Part shown: positions 10,334-23,700 of the stretch, piece after piece
Layout: every line of letters begins with the position of its first letter
Position numbering within the stretch: the stretch's first letter is position 1
NCBI GenBank assembly: GCA_946122785.1
Contig: CAMGYJ010000004.1
Span: 61,822,679 to 61,886,678 of the forward strand
DNA: 64,000 nucleotides
Reading direction: 5' to 3'
DNA from: Linum tenue
Taxonomy: Eukaryota > Streptophyta > Magnoliopsida > Malpighiales > Linaceae
Notes under the pieces: generated by a model
The model's database searches: none
Told to the model about the DNA's origin: nothing
The model's input: only the letters and a program-made list of their open reading frames with translations
Translations under genes and position numbers: made by a program

Positions 10334-13300
10334 ATGATAACCATCCAGCCTTCGTTCATTACTTCTCCCTCCACATTATTCCATCGAAGAAGCATCAAAA
10401 GCCAACGCCGCAACAAGCCAATGTTTTCTCGATGCTGCCTCGTGGAAAAACATGCTCAGAAGCTCGAGGAAGCACAACGTTCGTTCATGGTCGCGACGAG
10501 GAAAGAAAGAATGCTTACATGTCCCGTCGAAACCCTAGTAATGATCGACGCGGTTCAACGACTGGGCATCGACTACCACTTCCAGGAAAACATCGACGCT
10601 GTTCTTAGTGATGAATTCAGTATTGCTGCTAAGATGGCGGCCGGCGGGAGCTCCCATGGGCTTTTCGAAGTTTCCTTAAACTTTCGACTCATGAGGCAAC
10701 AAGGTTATCGCATTCCTTCGGGTATATATGATACTCTTTCTCATCCTAACTCCTTTTTTTAACTAATATTCATAGGTGTAGCTAGAAATTCATCTAAGCT
10801 AGATCCAACGTGGGAAGAAAAAAAACATACTTAAATTATAAAATGTGTTTTTATATTCTAAAAAGTTTCTAAAATACATCCAGCTTGAAAATTATGAGGG
10901 ATGTCATTCTTAAGGTATCCCGTCGAAAAAATTTATTTATGATTTTATCATTCATCTGATTTTAAAGTATTTCTTCACGTTATTCGTTGCATTAAGTGTT
11001 TTTCGTCCAAACGTTTGCAATGACAACTGGTAGCAACTGACGCCACTAGGTTTCGGGTTTTCATTTATATTAAATTCATTTACATAATATATTCATTTTT
11101 ATGGAAACACTTAAATTGAAATCACAAAATATTACTACTTTTTGTTAAATTATTTACGATAACTGAGATATATATCTTGGATTCAATCCACAATCACAAT
11201 CAAATTTTACTACTAAAGTTTTGCACCAAGATTATACAAAGGATTCCTCCCTTGACCCAGGTGACTCCACCATGGCTAATATGAGATTTGTGCATGTACT
11301 GAAACATCTCAACTTCATAATTCTAGCTATTTGTAAATCAAACCTATAATCTTACATGAATCCGACTGCTACATCTTGTATCTAAATCAACTGTCATGTC
11401 CGGAGTTCTTAGTAACTAATATTCTGGAGAACATCTCGATTAAGACTACTATGATTACCATGCTAATATTTGTAAAAAAAAAAAAAAAGATTACCATGCT
11501 AAAATCTGGCCAGTTGGTTCCCGTAGACATTTGTTAACCAACAACCTTAGTCCAAAATTTTGATTTGGCCCAAGTCACGAGATTTTCTTTACTCACAATG
11601 CTGTTACACGCACGTGCTGTTATTCAGATGTGTTCGGAAAATTCAAGAATGGAGAAGGGAAGTTCAACCCTAATCTTGGGCAAGGCGTGGAAGCAATGAT
11701 GGAGCTTTACGAAGCTTCACAGTGGATTACTCCTGGAGAAAGCACACTGCGTGAAGCTAGGGATTTCAGCTCACACTGGCTACGTTCATGGATCGCCACC
11801 AGGTCACCATCGCGGAATCTCTCCGTCGGCAATGGTTTTCTCCTAGAAGAATTAGCGACGACGACTGAAACCGTCGCCAATACTCTGAAACATCCCTGCC
11901 GCAGGAGCATACCCAGGCTGGCGATTAAGGATTACTTGAGCAGCTTCGCGGCAAGAACGCCATCAAATGATAAGCTGAAGCATCAGTACGTACTGGAGAC
12001 TCTCAAGGATCTGGCCAAGTTAGATTTCAACATGAATCAGGCGACTCGTCAACAAGAACTCTTGCAGATCTCCAAGTAAGTAATTAGGACGGGATAGGTT
12101 GCTGCTATGTAGTAAGTAGTAACTACCCACTCATAGTAGCTTCCTTCTTCCCTTATGTTATAGATTCGGATTTCATATGTCAATTATGGTTAGGTACATA
12201 AATTTAATAAATTTTTAAAATTGAGTAGATCAAATTATTTTTTATATATGTTCTAAAAAATTCAATTAGATTTACTTTTCATTATCTAAAATTTTATATC
12301 TTACATTTAATTTGTTACCTAAAATTTTTAAATTTTTTTTTAAAAAGTTCAAATTTATGAGGTTCATGGTGGTCAGCTTTAAGAAACTTGTTATCTGTAT
12401 TAATAAACTTATGGCCTACTTTATGAGGTTTATGATGTGCTTTAAGAAATTTGTGATATACTTTAATAAAATAGTAGTTTGCTTTATGATGTTTATGGTT
12501 TGGTTCGTGAAATTTGTGGTCTCCTTTATGAGATTTAGGATCTGCTTTATGATTTTTATGGTCTGGTTCATGAAATTTCTGGTCTCCTTTATGCGGTTTA
12601 GGGTCTGCTTTAAGAAACTTGTATCTGGTACTTATTTTGTTGTATCCTTCATAATACTTGTGATGAGACGTGTGACACAGAAGCAACGCACACCGCAACT
12701 CGTGTGTGTTGCGTCCTAATTTTTAATAATGACAAGCATACCGTTTCCTTTAAAAATCCGCATCAAATGTGGTGAACCCCTTAAAATAAAAATGAAAGTC
12801 GTGAAAACGAAATTTTCCTATTGGCTGGAACTAGTTTGACCATGCTAACAACTTGAGTGTTAGCATCCTAAGTTAATTATTGTAGTTATTATTAGTAAGT
12901 GGAGGTTAATTACTCATGCTTTAAGTACTTGTACCTTGTGAGCAGGTGGTGGAATGAGATAGGATTGGCAGTGAATCATGGGAGAGATCACCTGCAGGTC
13001 GAAGCTTATCTGTGGCCAATGTCAACCCTAGCAGGCCCTGGATTCTCAGAATATAGGATCGATCTTGCCAAAATCACATCGTTCGTGTACCTAATCGATG
13101 ACATTTTCGACATTCATGGGTCGTCGTTGGATGAACTCACACTCTTCACACACGTTGTTACTAGGTATTAATTAATGGATCGAGTATATATGTATTGTTA
13201 TCCTTGATGATGATCATTATAGATTTATAATCGTAAAAGAGTGTTCTTTCGAGTGCGTGCAGGTGGGACATCAAAATGGCAGAGGAATTGCCTGATTACA

Positions 13301-14361
13301 TGAGGAAATGCTTTATGGCTCTCTATCACATGATTAATCAAATTGGCTACGACGTGCACAAAAAACATGGATACAACTCGATCCACTCGCTCCAACGAGG
13401 CGTAAGTTGACTCATCCAAATACATGTTTTTACGTATGATATTGATCTCAAAATTCGAACTAGTGCATATTTATTTTCGTAACTTTAAATTAAGGATTTC
13501 TACTTATGGCGATGTTTTTTTTTTCTTTCTTTTTTCTCGTCTATAGTGGGCAAAATTGGTCGAGGCATTCTTAGTGGAAGCCAAATGGATGAGAAATGGG
13601 ACGTGTCCGACGTCGGAAAATTACCTGAAGAACGGAATAGCTAGCTCCGGCGTTCAACTAGTCCTCCTTCACTTCTTCTTCCTGTTGGGCCAGGGCATAA
13701 CGAAACAAAACGTGAGCCTCGTGGATGGCGACGATCCGCCATTAATATCGTCGGTCGCTAAAATTCTGAGGCTGTCCGACGACCTTTCTTCCACGGTATG
13801 TGCAGCTTTCTTAGGACACTTAATTTTCCACACGTTATACTCTACGTACGAGTCAATTTAATTTGTTTCTTCCACTGCGGCTGAATCTATGGGATTGGAT
13901 TGACCAATCTATGACTTGATTTTTGCTTGAACAGCACAGAGCTAGCCAGCGCCGCCAAATGGAGTCGTTTTCTCACTTTAGTGTTTTTTTTTTGTTTTGG
14001 TACGATGTTGAATTACTACAATTGATTGCATGCATGGCCCATGCAGTACGATGAACACGTGGGTTACGACGCGTCGTACGTGGATTGCTACATGAAGGAG
14101 AATCCTGGGTTGTCGGTCCGTGAAGCTAGTGAGCACGTGATGGATATGATCGAAGAGACATGGGAGCAACTGAATCATGAATCTTTAGCGACGAAATTTC
14201 CGGTCGTCTTTGCAAGGGCCGTCGTCGATTCTGCGAGAATGGTTCCTTTTGTGTATGGAAATGATGGGTCGTTCGATGATGACAATGAGAAGGCCACCAG
14301 CAGCTTTCCAAGTCTTCAGGATCGCATCAAGTCGCTGCTCTTTGAAAGCATTCCCATTTAG
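10334..14361 (+). CDS. TPS: TPS2: intact TPS-g terpene synthase (linalool/nerolidol synthase-like)
   Basis: Six exons join in frame to 585 aa: 10334-10721, 11628-12075, 12946-13164, 13263-13401, 13547-13795 and 14047-14361, all with GT-AG introns. The 219/139/249-bp exons are the canonical catalytic-domain exons of class III plant TPS genes. A Ser/Arg-rich leader suggests plastid import. The N domain carries [16 protein letters not shown], a TPS-g hallmark, and lacks RRx8W. The Mg-binding motif DDIFD is at residues 330-334. The second metal motif DDLSSTYDE (476-484) fits (N/D)Dx(x)(S/T)xxxE and is split by intron 5. Enzymes of this clade ionise GPP or FPP to acyclic alcohols such as linalool (plastid) or nerolidol; which product is made cannot be read from sequence. 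No broken residue or splice site was seen. Neighbours TPS3, TPS4 and the P450 suggest a terpenoid cluster. Confidence 0.93.
12354..12625. repeat. Minisatellite in TPS2 intron 2
   Basis: Two adjacent, closely similar 63-bp units (about 12481-12606) built from GCTTTATGATxTTTATGGT and GAAATTTxTGGTCTCCTTTA. More diverged units of about 30 bp precede them. Period divisible by three leaves open frames on both strands, which I regard as spurious. Confidence 0.75.
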
Positions 14362-14829
14362 TTTTTACCGTTTTCCCACTATTTTCAACGGCGCGAGTGA
14401 AGCTAGTTATATTGTGGAGTAAAAGTGTGTGCGTTTTGGAAATTTTGTTTAAAATAATATTATTGATTTTTTAGGTTATATATGATTGAAAAATTATAAA
14501 AAAAAATATATATGATTGAAATTATTGTGAAATTTTGTAGTTTTATATATTAAGGGAGTTGTGATATGATGTACTAAGTATCAATAATGTTTTGTTGGGT
14601 AAAACTAAAAGTAACCTAATAACTCACTTTAGGCTCATGGACTGAGGCCCCAATGTTTTTTAGACACTATTCTACAGGACATGTTGGCACGTGCATGCAC
14701 TAACATTAGTAGTAAAAACTATCAAACAATATCATTCTTTGTGTATCCTATTAAATAATTACTTACTCATGATTTGATTATTCTTTCGCTTTTGAATGGT
14801 GATCTTTGTCAAAAATCGTTTAATGTCAA
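14362..14829. other. AT-rich DNA downstream of TPS2
   Basis: Holds the TPS2 3' UTR. No other feature seen. Confidence 0.4.
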
Positions 14830-15110
14830 TAATTCATGTTGTTGAGAGAGGGTCGGTAATGAATCTTATACAATTTATTACCACACACCCTCAAACAAAA
14901 GTCAATTATACGAGCTTGAATTTGCACGGCTCTGAATACCATGTGCTTAACAAATAAGGTCATCAGGATTCGAACACAAGAACTTTCGATCATCAAAGGT
15001 TCTAACAACATGTCAAGTAGTACTATTTCGTCCCGTTAATTTGAATTGTTGGGAGATGTTCAATAATAAATCTTATACCATTTACTAACATTCTTCACAT
15101 ATCTCGTCAT
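14830..15110. repeat. Dispersed SINE-like repeat, second copy plus partial copy
   Basis: Related to 9446-9650: it shares the CATGTGCTTAACA block, AGGATTCGAACACAAG and the end CATGTCAAG. A further partial copy restarts at about 15040 (TTGAATTGTTGGGAGATGTT). Confidence 0.5.
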
Positions 15111-15419
15111 AGAAAATTATCACATACCTCGTCATAGAAAATAATAAAATTATCACGGGAAATCATTATGGTGAATAGAAAACTTCACAATGATAATGAG
15201 ATTGTGGAACTAGACAAACAAAATTTAAGATTTCCGTGAGGAAATTCGTGAGGTTTGCTAATTTTAACATTTATGAAGATATTAATTATGTTGTATTATG
15301 TACCATTGAATTTTTTTATATATAAAATAGCTATATCTTGATGAAAAACATGTTATTGATATTTAATAAGTACAACTTTGATTTTGATTAGATCACCACC
15401 AGCGTCTCCTCCGACGGGC

Positions 15420-15735
15420 TTACGACTTACGTCCATCCATTTGCCTCCCTCTGACTTGAATTGCAGCCCTCCGATTTGCGGACTTTATTTTTCTCCCCAT
15501 CAACCACAAAGTCTCGTCGTTACTTAACATATAGACATCCTTAATTAGTAAGTTCTTATGCATAAATGCACTCTTGACATCAAGTTGCCAGATACTACGT
15601 CCATAATGAGTAGCTAGAACAAAAAGTATTCTGATAGTATTCAACCTTGATACGGGAAGAAGACTTCAGTATAGTCAATGTTAGACCTATGAGCATGTCT
15701 GATTAGTCTGGCTTCGTACTTGTCAACAACTCCAT
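15420..15735 (-). mobile_element. Ty1/copia reverse transcriptase fragment
   Basis: The minus strand encodes KYEARLIRHAHR, then NIDYTEVFFP and, after a frame break, TIRILFVLATHYGRSIWQLD and VKSAFMH. This is the conserved start of copia RT (KARLVAKG, DYxExFSPV, QLDVKSAFLHG). Only this small piece is recognisable. Confidence 0.8.
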
Positions 15736-15739
15736 TTTT

Positions 15740-16242
15740 TATGAACTTAGTTCGAAAACCCACTTAGTTAAAAAAAAATCCCCATTTTTTATGAACTTGT
15801 TGAGCTTTAATCTGAGACCTTAAATGGAGGATGAAATGGAGGGTGGGTGATGAGGTTTTATGAAAGTTTTGTAGGATAGAGTTTTGTACTCTATCCTTTT
15901 CCATATATCAATATAGCTATAAATTATATTGAATCAAAAAGATCAATTAATTAATTCCAATTGTAGGCACATAAGAACATATATCCACATGCCGTAAAAT
16001 TTGAAACTAATATTAGCACAAACAATGGGAATTTGTTCATAAAAAAAATGGGAATTGGGCTCCATTTGGCAAAATTCCAAGAGGAACAAATATTAAGCCC
16101 AATTGGAAGCAGGGATTGGGATTTGTACCCAAAAACCCGGTGAAAGTCGGGTTTGGGCTTTTTGTATGACAATATGGAAAGTATAATTTAATGTATGCGA
16201 AGTGTCCATAATACCCATCTAGAAATTACTCACGAGGCAGCA
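15740..16242. other. AT-rich intergenic DNA
   Basis: Nothing recognisable apart from decayed sequence around the copia fragment. Confidence 0.4.
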
Positions 16243-16253
16243 TTTTTTTAAAA

Positions 16254-17886
16254 GGTTAAAGACACATTTGGTCACTGAGATTACTAAATCAGGACATGTT
16301 TAGTCACTAGAAAAAATTAATATCAATTTTAGTCACTCGAATTACTGAAACAGGTCACATTTAGTCACTCTCCGTTAGTCTCCGTCCAACTCCGTTAATG
16401 AAGTCCGTTAAGTGCTGATGTGGCAAACAAAATTGCCTAAAAAGCCATATATAACCCAAGAAAATAAAACCCGACCCGCCACGTCAGTAAACCCAACCCA
16501 ATCCATGACCCAACCCAACCTTTCTTCCTCCTTCCTCCCACCTCCCACCTCCTCCTTTCCCCAAAACCACCACTACAGCTGCTCTCCTCCTTCCTCCCAC
16601 CTCCTCCCACAAACCTATTCGACCTAACCCAACACCAAATCCGTTCGTCTCCTATGTTACATTTCTTCCCCAAATCCCAACCCAACCAGAAAACCAAAAA
16701 AACCCATTTCTCATTTCTCTCCACAACAATCTGATCTACATTCACAAAAAAAAAAATCAAAAACCAAAAAGCCGGTTGTTACGAATGCTTTGCCGCAACA
16801 AGCTACAACTGGTGAATCCAGACCGCTGACGATTGGGATCTCCGAACCCAAGACGTGAGGAAGTGCCGAAGTGGAGCAGATCTGAAATCAACCATTCCCG
16901 CATCCCCAGCCGTCGTCTGGAAGCGGAAGAAAAGGCGACGAATCAGCTGGAGTCAAAGCGCCGCCTCATTCAACTCCGGCGACCATCTTGTCGAGAAACC
17001 CAGATCGACAACAACAAAAACATCACTGCCAAGCATCTCCATCCGACAAATCTGAAGTCGGCTCGGCCATAACCTATCGTCGAGAAATCCGACGACCGAC
17101 ATCATCATCTTTCCGGCGCTCGTACTCAGTCCGGTCAATCCTTCTCTCCGGCGACCATGAGAGAAGCCGCCAGGTCTGATTCGCAGGCGAACACCGGCAT
17201 ATCTGTAATCCTGCTACTAGAACTATGTTCTTGTCAACTCAAACCCAAAATTTTTAGAAGCCCAGCCGGCGGTTCTGAATCAGGAAAAGAAGTCATCGCT
17301 ACTGTTTTTGTTGCTGAACGTCGGCCGCGAAGAAACCCTCTGGGAACTGAGAATTCAACCCTTTCAATTGTTGATTTTTCCTCGATTTCTTTGAATATCT
17401 CCTATTAGAGATTGATTACAAGCTTGATGGATTGGAGCGAATTGAAGCTGCGGATGACGGTGGTGTACTGAAGAGTTAAAGAATCTTTGGAGACGTGAAG
17501 AACGATTGGGTTTTGTATGGGATTGGAGGAAGAAATCAGAAGGGAGAGATGGGGGGAGATGGAAAGGAAAAGGAGGAATCGGAGAAAAGAAGTGGAATCA
17601 GAAAGGTTGGGTTTGGTTTATGGGTCGGGTGGGTGCATGGGTTGGTTGGGCATATGACATGGCGGGTCGGGTTTGACCATTTTCGGCCCAAAGCGCTGAC
17701 TAGGCACCTCTGTTTGCCACATAAGCACTTAACATACTTCATTAACAGAGTTGGACGGAGACTAATGGAGAGTGACTAAATGTGACCTGCTCCAGTAATT
17801 CGAGTGACTAAAATTGATATTAATTTTTTCTAGTGACTAAACATGTCCCAATTTAGTAATCTCAGTGACCAAATGTGTCTTTAACC
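16254..17886. mobile_element. Mutator-like element with long TIRs
   Basis: A 1633-bp element. The left end (from GGTTAAAGACACATTTGGTC) and the right end (finishing CAAATGTGTCTTTAACC) are inverted copies over at least 240 bp. Similarity, including a GACATGGCGGGTCGGGTTT-type block, continues further inward. TTTTTTTAAAA flanks both sides (16243-16253 and 17887-17897), consistent with a 9-11 bp Mutator target duplication, though low complexity weakens this. There is no transposase; the interior (16800-17480) is moderately GC-rich, with no protein I recognise. A truncated relative is at 5344-5577. Confidence 0.8.
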
Positions 17887-17929
17887 TTTTTTTAAAATGG
17901 AGAAATTGAAATCATGAATCTCCGTTGTA

Positions 17930-18320
17930 TATTTTATAGACTAACAGTGATAACGATATGGGTCTCACTAGCAGAGATTCAAGATAAATTCTCATGTTTT
18001 TTCCTTATACTATGAGTTGAACCATGATTATATCAGAAAATATCATCCTATTAATTTGCTCGGTTCGACCTCAAATCACTTCACAAACCATGATTTTGTG
18101 GTCAAACAAGGTCAAACGTCTGCTCAATCACAGTATCACACGCTGATTTCACAGATTGCTGTTTGTGTAACGAGATCAAGAAAGCAATAGCACTCACGTG
18201 GGAGGAAATAGAGACAAAGCTATTAAAAGTATAAACATGATCTTGTAAGGATTTGCCAGGCTGTAATGCAGCATTCAATGACACTATAATAATACTTATC
18301 TGAATTATATGGTTGGTCAC
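17930..18320 (+). repeat. Orphan duplicate of the TPS3 upstream region
   Basis: This stretch matches, with substitutions and small indels, about 20130-20530 just upstream of TPS3. Shared blocks include ATACTATGAGTTGAACC, TGTGGTCAAACAA, GAGATCAAGAAAGCAA and GTATAAACATGAT(C/T)TTGTA followed by GGATTTGCCAGGC. No TPS exon follows it. Confidence 0.75.
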
Positions 18321-18644
18321 TTAGATAGTTAGATAATAAAAAATTTCATGTTTACTACCTAATTTTTTTTTAATTTCTTGTTAGTCACTTTCATTGTTAG
18401 TCACTCACCATCAAACTCCGTTAATGACTTAATGCTGTCAATTTTTTTATGACGTGGCTAACAAGACTATTAAGTTAGCTAACAGAAAGTCGAGTCACTC
18501 TAATTTAACTCCACCTAAACTTACCTGACTGCCTAATCCGCCTAAATAGTCAACCAACCAATTGACCCTACCCTGACGAAGGAACTGAGAATCGTAGATG
18601 GGCTAGTGGAATGGTCACATGCACCGCTTCTCTGAGTTTCCCAC

Positions 18645-19305
18645 TAGGGATGGCAGCAAAATACGAACCCACGGTTACCCTATCCGACCCAACCTGGTTA
18701 ACGCGGGTAAAACCTTTGTTGACGAGTTTTGGGTCGGGTTTGGGTTTAATCCGTTCACTATTTACCGGGTTGGGTTGGGTTTGGGTTTAGGTAAACTCGC
18801 CCCATGGGTACCCGTCCACACTCATATAATTAATTTTCCCGGTATATTTAATATTCTAAACAACTAATCTTCTTTATGTTTGTGGAAACGTGTCTAATTT
18901 TTTCTTTCTAATTGTCTAGAATGAAGTTGATATTATCTAGTGGAGAGTGAAGAAGTTTAATTGACAATGAGGAAGAAGCTTTCAATTAATCATGTTGTTT
19001 ATGGATAATTTGTGATTTGCTTCAATTTTCTTGAGTTTTCTATATTGGTGTTGAACAATTTGTATGGTTAATTTGTGATTTGCTTGAATTTTCTAGAATG
19101 TTGTTTTATATGGATAATTTGTATTGAGAGATTGATATTTGACTTTTATTTTGATAGGAACTTGTTATTGTAAATTTTTTACGACAAAAACACATGGGTA
19201 CGCATGAACCCGCGGTTACCCATTGGGTTTTATCCCAAGTTTTTTTCACGGATAAACTCATGGGTTTGGGTTAATTTGGCAAAACCCGACCCATTGAAAT
19301 CCCTA
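18645..19305. mobile_element. hAT-type MITE, TAGGGATGGC family
   Basis: A 661-bp element beginning TAGGGATGGC and ending GAAATCCCTA. The near-identical 8-bp flanks are TTTCCCAC (18637-18644) and TTCCCCAC (19306-19313). Both subterminal zones carry GGGTT/AACCC-rich repeats; the interior is AT-rich and non-coding. Confidence 0.7.
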
Positions 19306-19313
19306 TTCCCCAC

Positions 19314-20129
19314 CCAATTGTTGGCAAACTTGGATGCCTTCTTCGCTTGGACCACTTACACTATGTTTCTGAAGGAAGGAAGAAAATGGAGGGAAAGGAA
19401 AATTTGGAGGGGAGGGAAAAATAAGGGAGAGAAAATTAAAATGTGAAGGAAAATATTGTTTTATGGAGGACAGTGAAGGGAATAGTGAGTGGGAAAAAAA
19501 TATATTGGGAATTGTGATAAATATGTTATTTATTGTTTATGTAATAAAATAATTTAATTATGTGTTGATATTATTTTCATCACTTATGAATAGTTGATCA
19601 AATTTGTTCTTTCTTTCTAATTTGGTTCATTATTAAAAAAAGTTCTCAAGTTACTTTTTACAAGTTAATTCAATTATGATTAAACAAAATTTATTTATTA
19701 TACCTACTTTATTCAATATCTCATCATTTTGCATTACATAAATTAAAAATTCCGCAAGATAAATTTATCTTACATAACAGTTATTCAAATTTGAGATATG
19801 TAACTTGATTTATTAATAGACCACGCTTTACGGAAGACTATGTACCACCGGTCTATAATAGTTATTAATATATACTATCTAAAATCTTATGAAGGTTGCA
19901 AGAATATTTATATACTTATGTATGAATCAAAACAAACCTGTTACATAAGTCTTCTGTAATAATTAAGACACTACCTTAAACCATATGAAAATGTCTTCCT
20001 TTGAACTATATAGTGAATAATTTTATTAAGCTAAATCTGAGGGACAGAAATTTTATTACCGAAAATATAATTAATTTTATTAATTACCTCATCGAAGATC
20101 CGGTCAAAAAAACTAGTTTTATTAACAAT
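19314..20129. other. AT-rich intergenic DNA
   Basis: No coding sequence or recognisable repeat. Confidence 0.5.
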
Positions 20130-20283
20130 GACACTGATATTTGTCTGATTAGCAGAAATTCAAGATAAAAAAACTTATTTTATTTCCCGATACTATGAGT
20201 TGAACCTTGATTATACCACCAAATATCGTTCTATAAAATTGTTTGGTTCGAACTTATATGACTTCACAACTCATGTATTTTGT

Positions 20284-20300
20284 GGTCAAACAAAGGTCAA
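20284..20300 (+). promoter_or_regulatory. Paired W-boxes upstream of TPS3
   Basis: GGTCAA occurs at 20284-20289 and 20295-20300, i.e. two TTGACC W-box cores on the opposite strand about 430 bp upstream of the TPS3 ATG. WRKY factors bind TTGAC(C/T). The pair is largely kept in the orphan copy near 18100. Binding here is inference. Confidence 0.45.
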
Positions 20301-20624
20301 AACCTCACATATTTCCCAAATTAACGCCGTTCGTGTAATTAAGCATCTGCCTTAATTGACTTTTGTCTCGAGATCAAGAAAGCAACAGTACTACTCGTGC
20401 ATATGGGAAGAAATGGAGATTAAACGATCGAGAGAGAGATCAGAGAGAGCTAAACTAAAGTATAAACATGATTTTGTAGGGATTTGCCAGGCAGCAAATC
20501 ACAGCATTAGTTATTTGATTAAGATCCCATATCTGGTTCGCGAGCTTGTTATAATTATATTATACAATTATATAATGTAATCCTTTATTGAGATTCGATC
20601 TCTAGGACTCGCTCTACATTCCAC

Positions 20625-20630
20625 TATAAG
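20625..20630 (+). promoter_or_regulatory. TATA box of TPS3
   Basis: TATAAG lies about 100 bp upstream of the ATG at 20726, a position comparable to that at TPS2. Confidence 0.55.
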
Positions 20631-20725
20631 TAGACCGCACATTCATCAACCAGAAGTAGAGAAACAAGATTATATAAATTAAGTAGACGAATATTTTCAC
20701 CTTTGCCCACTAGCTTGTTCTATAT

Positions 20726-23700
20726 ATGGCCTTCTCCTCTGCGATCCTCCTTCCTTCGCTGTCTTCTTTCACCTCATCATGTGACAAAAACACCATTAGG
20801 CGCCGCCGCCATGGTGGTCTCAAACCAATGGTTCAGTGCTGCAGCGGCCTGGGGGAAAACCATGCTCGGAAGCTGAAAGAGGCAAAGCATCTGTTCACGA
20901 AGAAGACAGTGGCAAAAGATGAAGAAGTGTTGGTAATGATTGATGCTGTCCAGCGACTCGGCATCGACTACCATTTCCAGGAGGATATCGAAGCTGTTCT
21001 CAACGATGAGCTCGGTGCTGCCAAGATGGCGGCCGAGGGCGGCGGCCTAGAAGATGGTCTCTTCCGGGTTTGCTTGAGCTTTCGCTTGTTGAGGCAACAA
21101 GGTCATCATTGCCCTTCAGGTCAGTCGCGTATCTAGGAATTTTATTGAGTGTTGTCGTCTTCGGATATCAAACTAAAATAATAATTTTAAATTTTAAAAT
21201 ACATAATTTCTTAAATTAGAAAATACCTTACTAGTAAAAGTTACGAAAAAAATAACCGCGATGTGAAAAAATAACATTTTTCTTCCTTCTCCGAAACTCA
21301 TACCTACAACCAGAACGGCGATACAAAAATTTCTCCAGATTTTATGAGCGTATTGTGCACCCCTATACGACCATAGATCCGCCTCTACGCTAAACTCCTA
21401 TCGTGGATAATGATGCTTTCACTCAATGTTTTAAGAGTGTCCTGGAACACCCTTAAAGAACCATGGTCCACCCTTGCTTCCAGTATGGGTCTTTCCAATA
21501 GGTTCTTTTTTTAATATGGTAAGCTTTGTATATCGAACAATGACTTGGTTTAGTAGTACAATCTATAACTAGTCTTCTATCTAGAGATTTCAGGTTCAAA
21601 TCGTCTTCGATAGTTTCAAATAAAAAAACAAACTTATAACACTCTTATTATAAAAAAAAAAACTTTATATGGGAGGAATACATAATTGATATTAGCTTCG
21701 TTATTCCCATGATAATTATGTGCTTATTATTTTCTCAGATGTGTTTAACAAGTTGATGAATCGGGAAGGGAAGTTCCTGTCGAGATTCGGACATCAGCAG
21801 CACGTGCAATCACTGATGCAACTCTACGAGGCTTCCCAGTGGCTCACACCTGCGGAACACATATTGCACGAAGCTCGGGAATTCAGCGCCCGCCGGCTGC
21901 GTTCATGGACAGCTGCTGCCAACCCGTCGCAATACGATCCCCTGGGACAATTAGCGACGAGAAAATCCGTCGCTAATACTCTGAAGCATCCTTGCCACAG
22001 GAGCATGCCAAGGCTGGCGATTAAGGACTACTTGAGCAGCTTCAGGGCAGCATTAATCACAAACAAGCGGCAGAGTTACTACTACGTGGAAACTCTCAAG
22101 GATCTGGCATTGTTGGATTGCAAAATCAATCGGGCGACACATCAGAAAGAACTTGGCCAACTTTCGAGGTACGTAATCAGTGAGCTACCTTCCGTATATA
22201 TAACTGTTATAAACGCGTTGCTCCGGATCGGAAAATTGCCCGAAATCGATAAAGCAAAAATACAAAAGCGAGAATCGAAAAACACAGACACACGATTTAC
22301 GTGGTTCACTAACACGATCTGTGTTAACTAGTCCACAGGCGAGAGAGAGAGCCAATTTCACTCTATATCGAGTAGATTACAGATTACAGAGGAGTATGAG
22401 AAGTATTTATAGAACTTGTCCATGTGGATCTAAACCTAATCCAACAAGACCCCCGACTAATCCAATCGTAACGGCTTATAGTCCGATTCAAGTCACATCA
22501 ACCATAACATTTTTTTCAACAACGAAGTCAATGTTAATGGGCTGTTGATGGATTATTAAGCAGGTGGTGGGATGAGGTTGGTTTGGCGGCGAATGTTGGG
22601 AGAGACCGGCTGCTGGTTAAAGCTAGCGCATGGCCTATGGCGACGCTGTCAGGATCCGAATTCTCCGAGTGCAGGATAGAACTTGCCAAAATCATTGCCA
22701 TAGTGTACTTGATTGATGACATCTTCGACACATATGGATCGTTGGAAGAACTCACAGTCTTCGCAGAAGCCGTTACTAGGTAAGTTATGGATCATGTTCA
22801 CCTTATCTGGATTTTTGACATGGTATGAGAGTTTTTTATAACGATCTAGAGATTTTTTGTTTGAATTCCGATGACTCGGCCTCATTCATTAACCAGATGA
22901 TATTCAAACTTGGGCAATATTCTACGTCATATTTGAATAAGGCTTTCATTTGAGAAGCATGATAGTGAATTATATAAGATTTATGATTAAATCACTCTCA
23001 AAAACTCGAGTAATTGAGACTAACTGGTTCTTGGTATGACATAGAGCTTTGTAAACAGTGGGGTCTTCTGTCCGAGTCACGATGACCCTATTTGCTAAGC
23101 GTATAGTATCCATACACTATAGAAAATTGAAGTCCAGATAAATTGGCTTTCGTTTTAGTGGTCGTGTTTGTAAATGATATCATATTAGACCTGGCAATCT
23201 CATCAGAAAGATTGTCTTAATTTCTTGTGCAGATGGGACACCGACACAGTAGAAAAACTACCCGAGATCATGAGAACATGTTTTGTGGCTCTCTATCACA
23301 CGACTAATCAAATCGGATACCAAGTTTACAGAAAACATGGATGGAATCCGATGCACTCACTCAAACAAGCAGTAAGTATACGCATTTGGAATCGATCTCC
23401 GTCCTCATTGTAAGTAGAACAATATTTTGAGATTATATGTTTGGTTGGTTTTTTGTAGTGGGCAAAATTGTTCGAAGCATTTCTAGTGGAAGCCAGATGG
23501 CTAAGAACAAAAGAGTGCCCAAAATCAGACGACTACTTGAAGACTGGAATCGTGACCTCTGGAGTCCCGTTGCTGCTGGTCCACTTCTTCTTCATGTTGG
23601 GCAAGGGCCTAACGGGACAGAACGTGGGACTCGTCGACGGCGACGAGCCGCCGCTGATATCATCCGTCGCCAAAATCCTGCGCCTGTCCGACGACCTTTC

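Noticed and set aside
12312..12719. Overlapping open frames on both strands, one His/Lys-rich
   Set aside because: Produced by a tandem repeat with period divisible by three inside a TPS2 intron.
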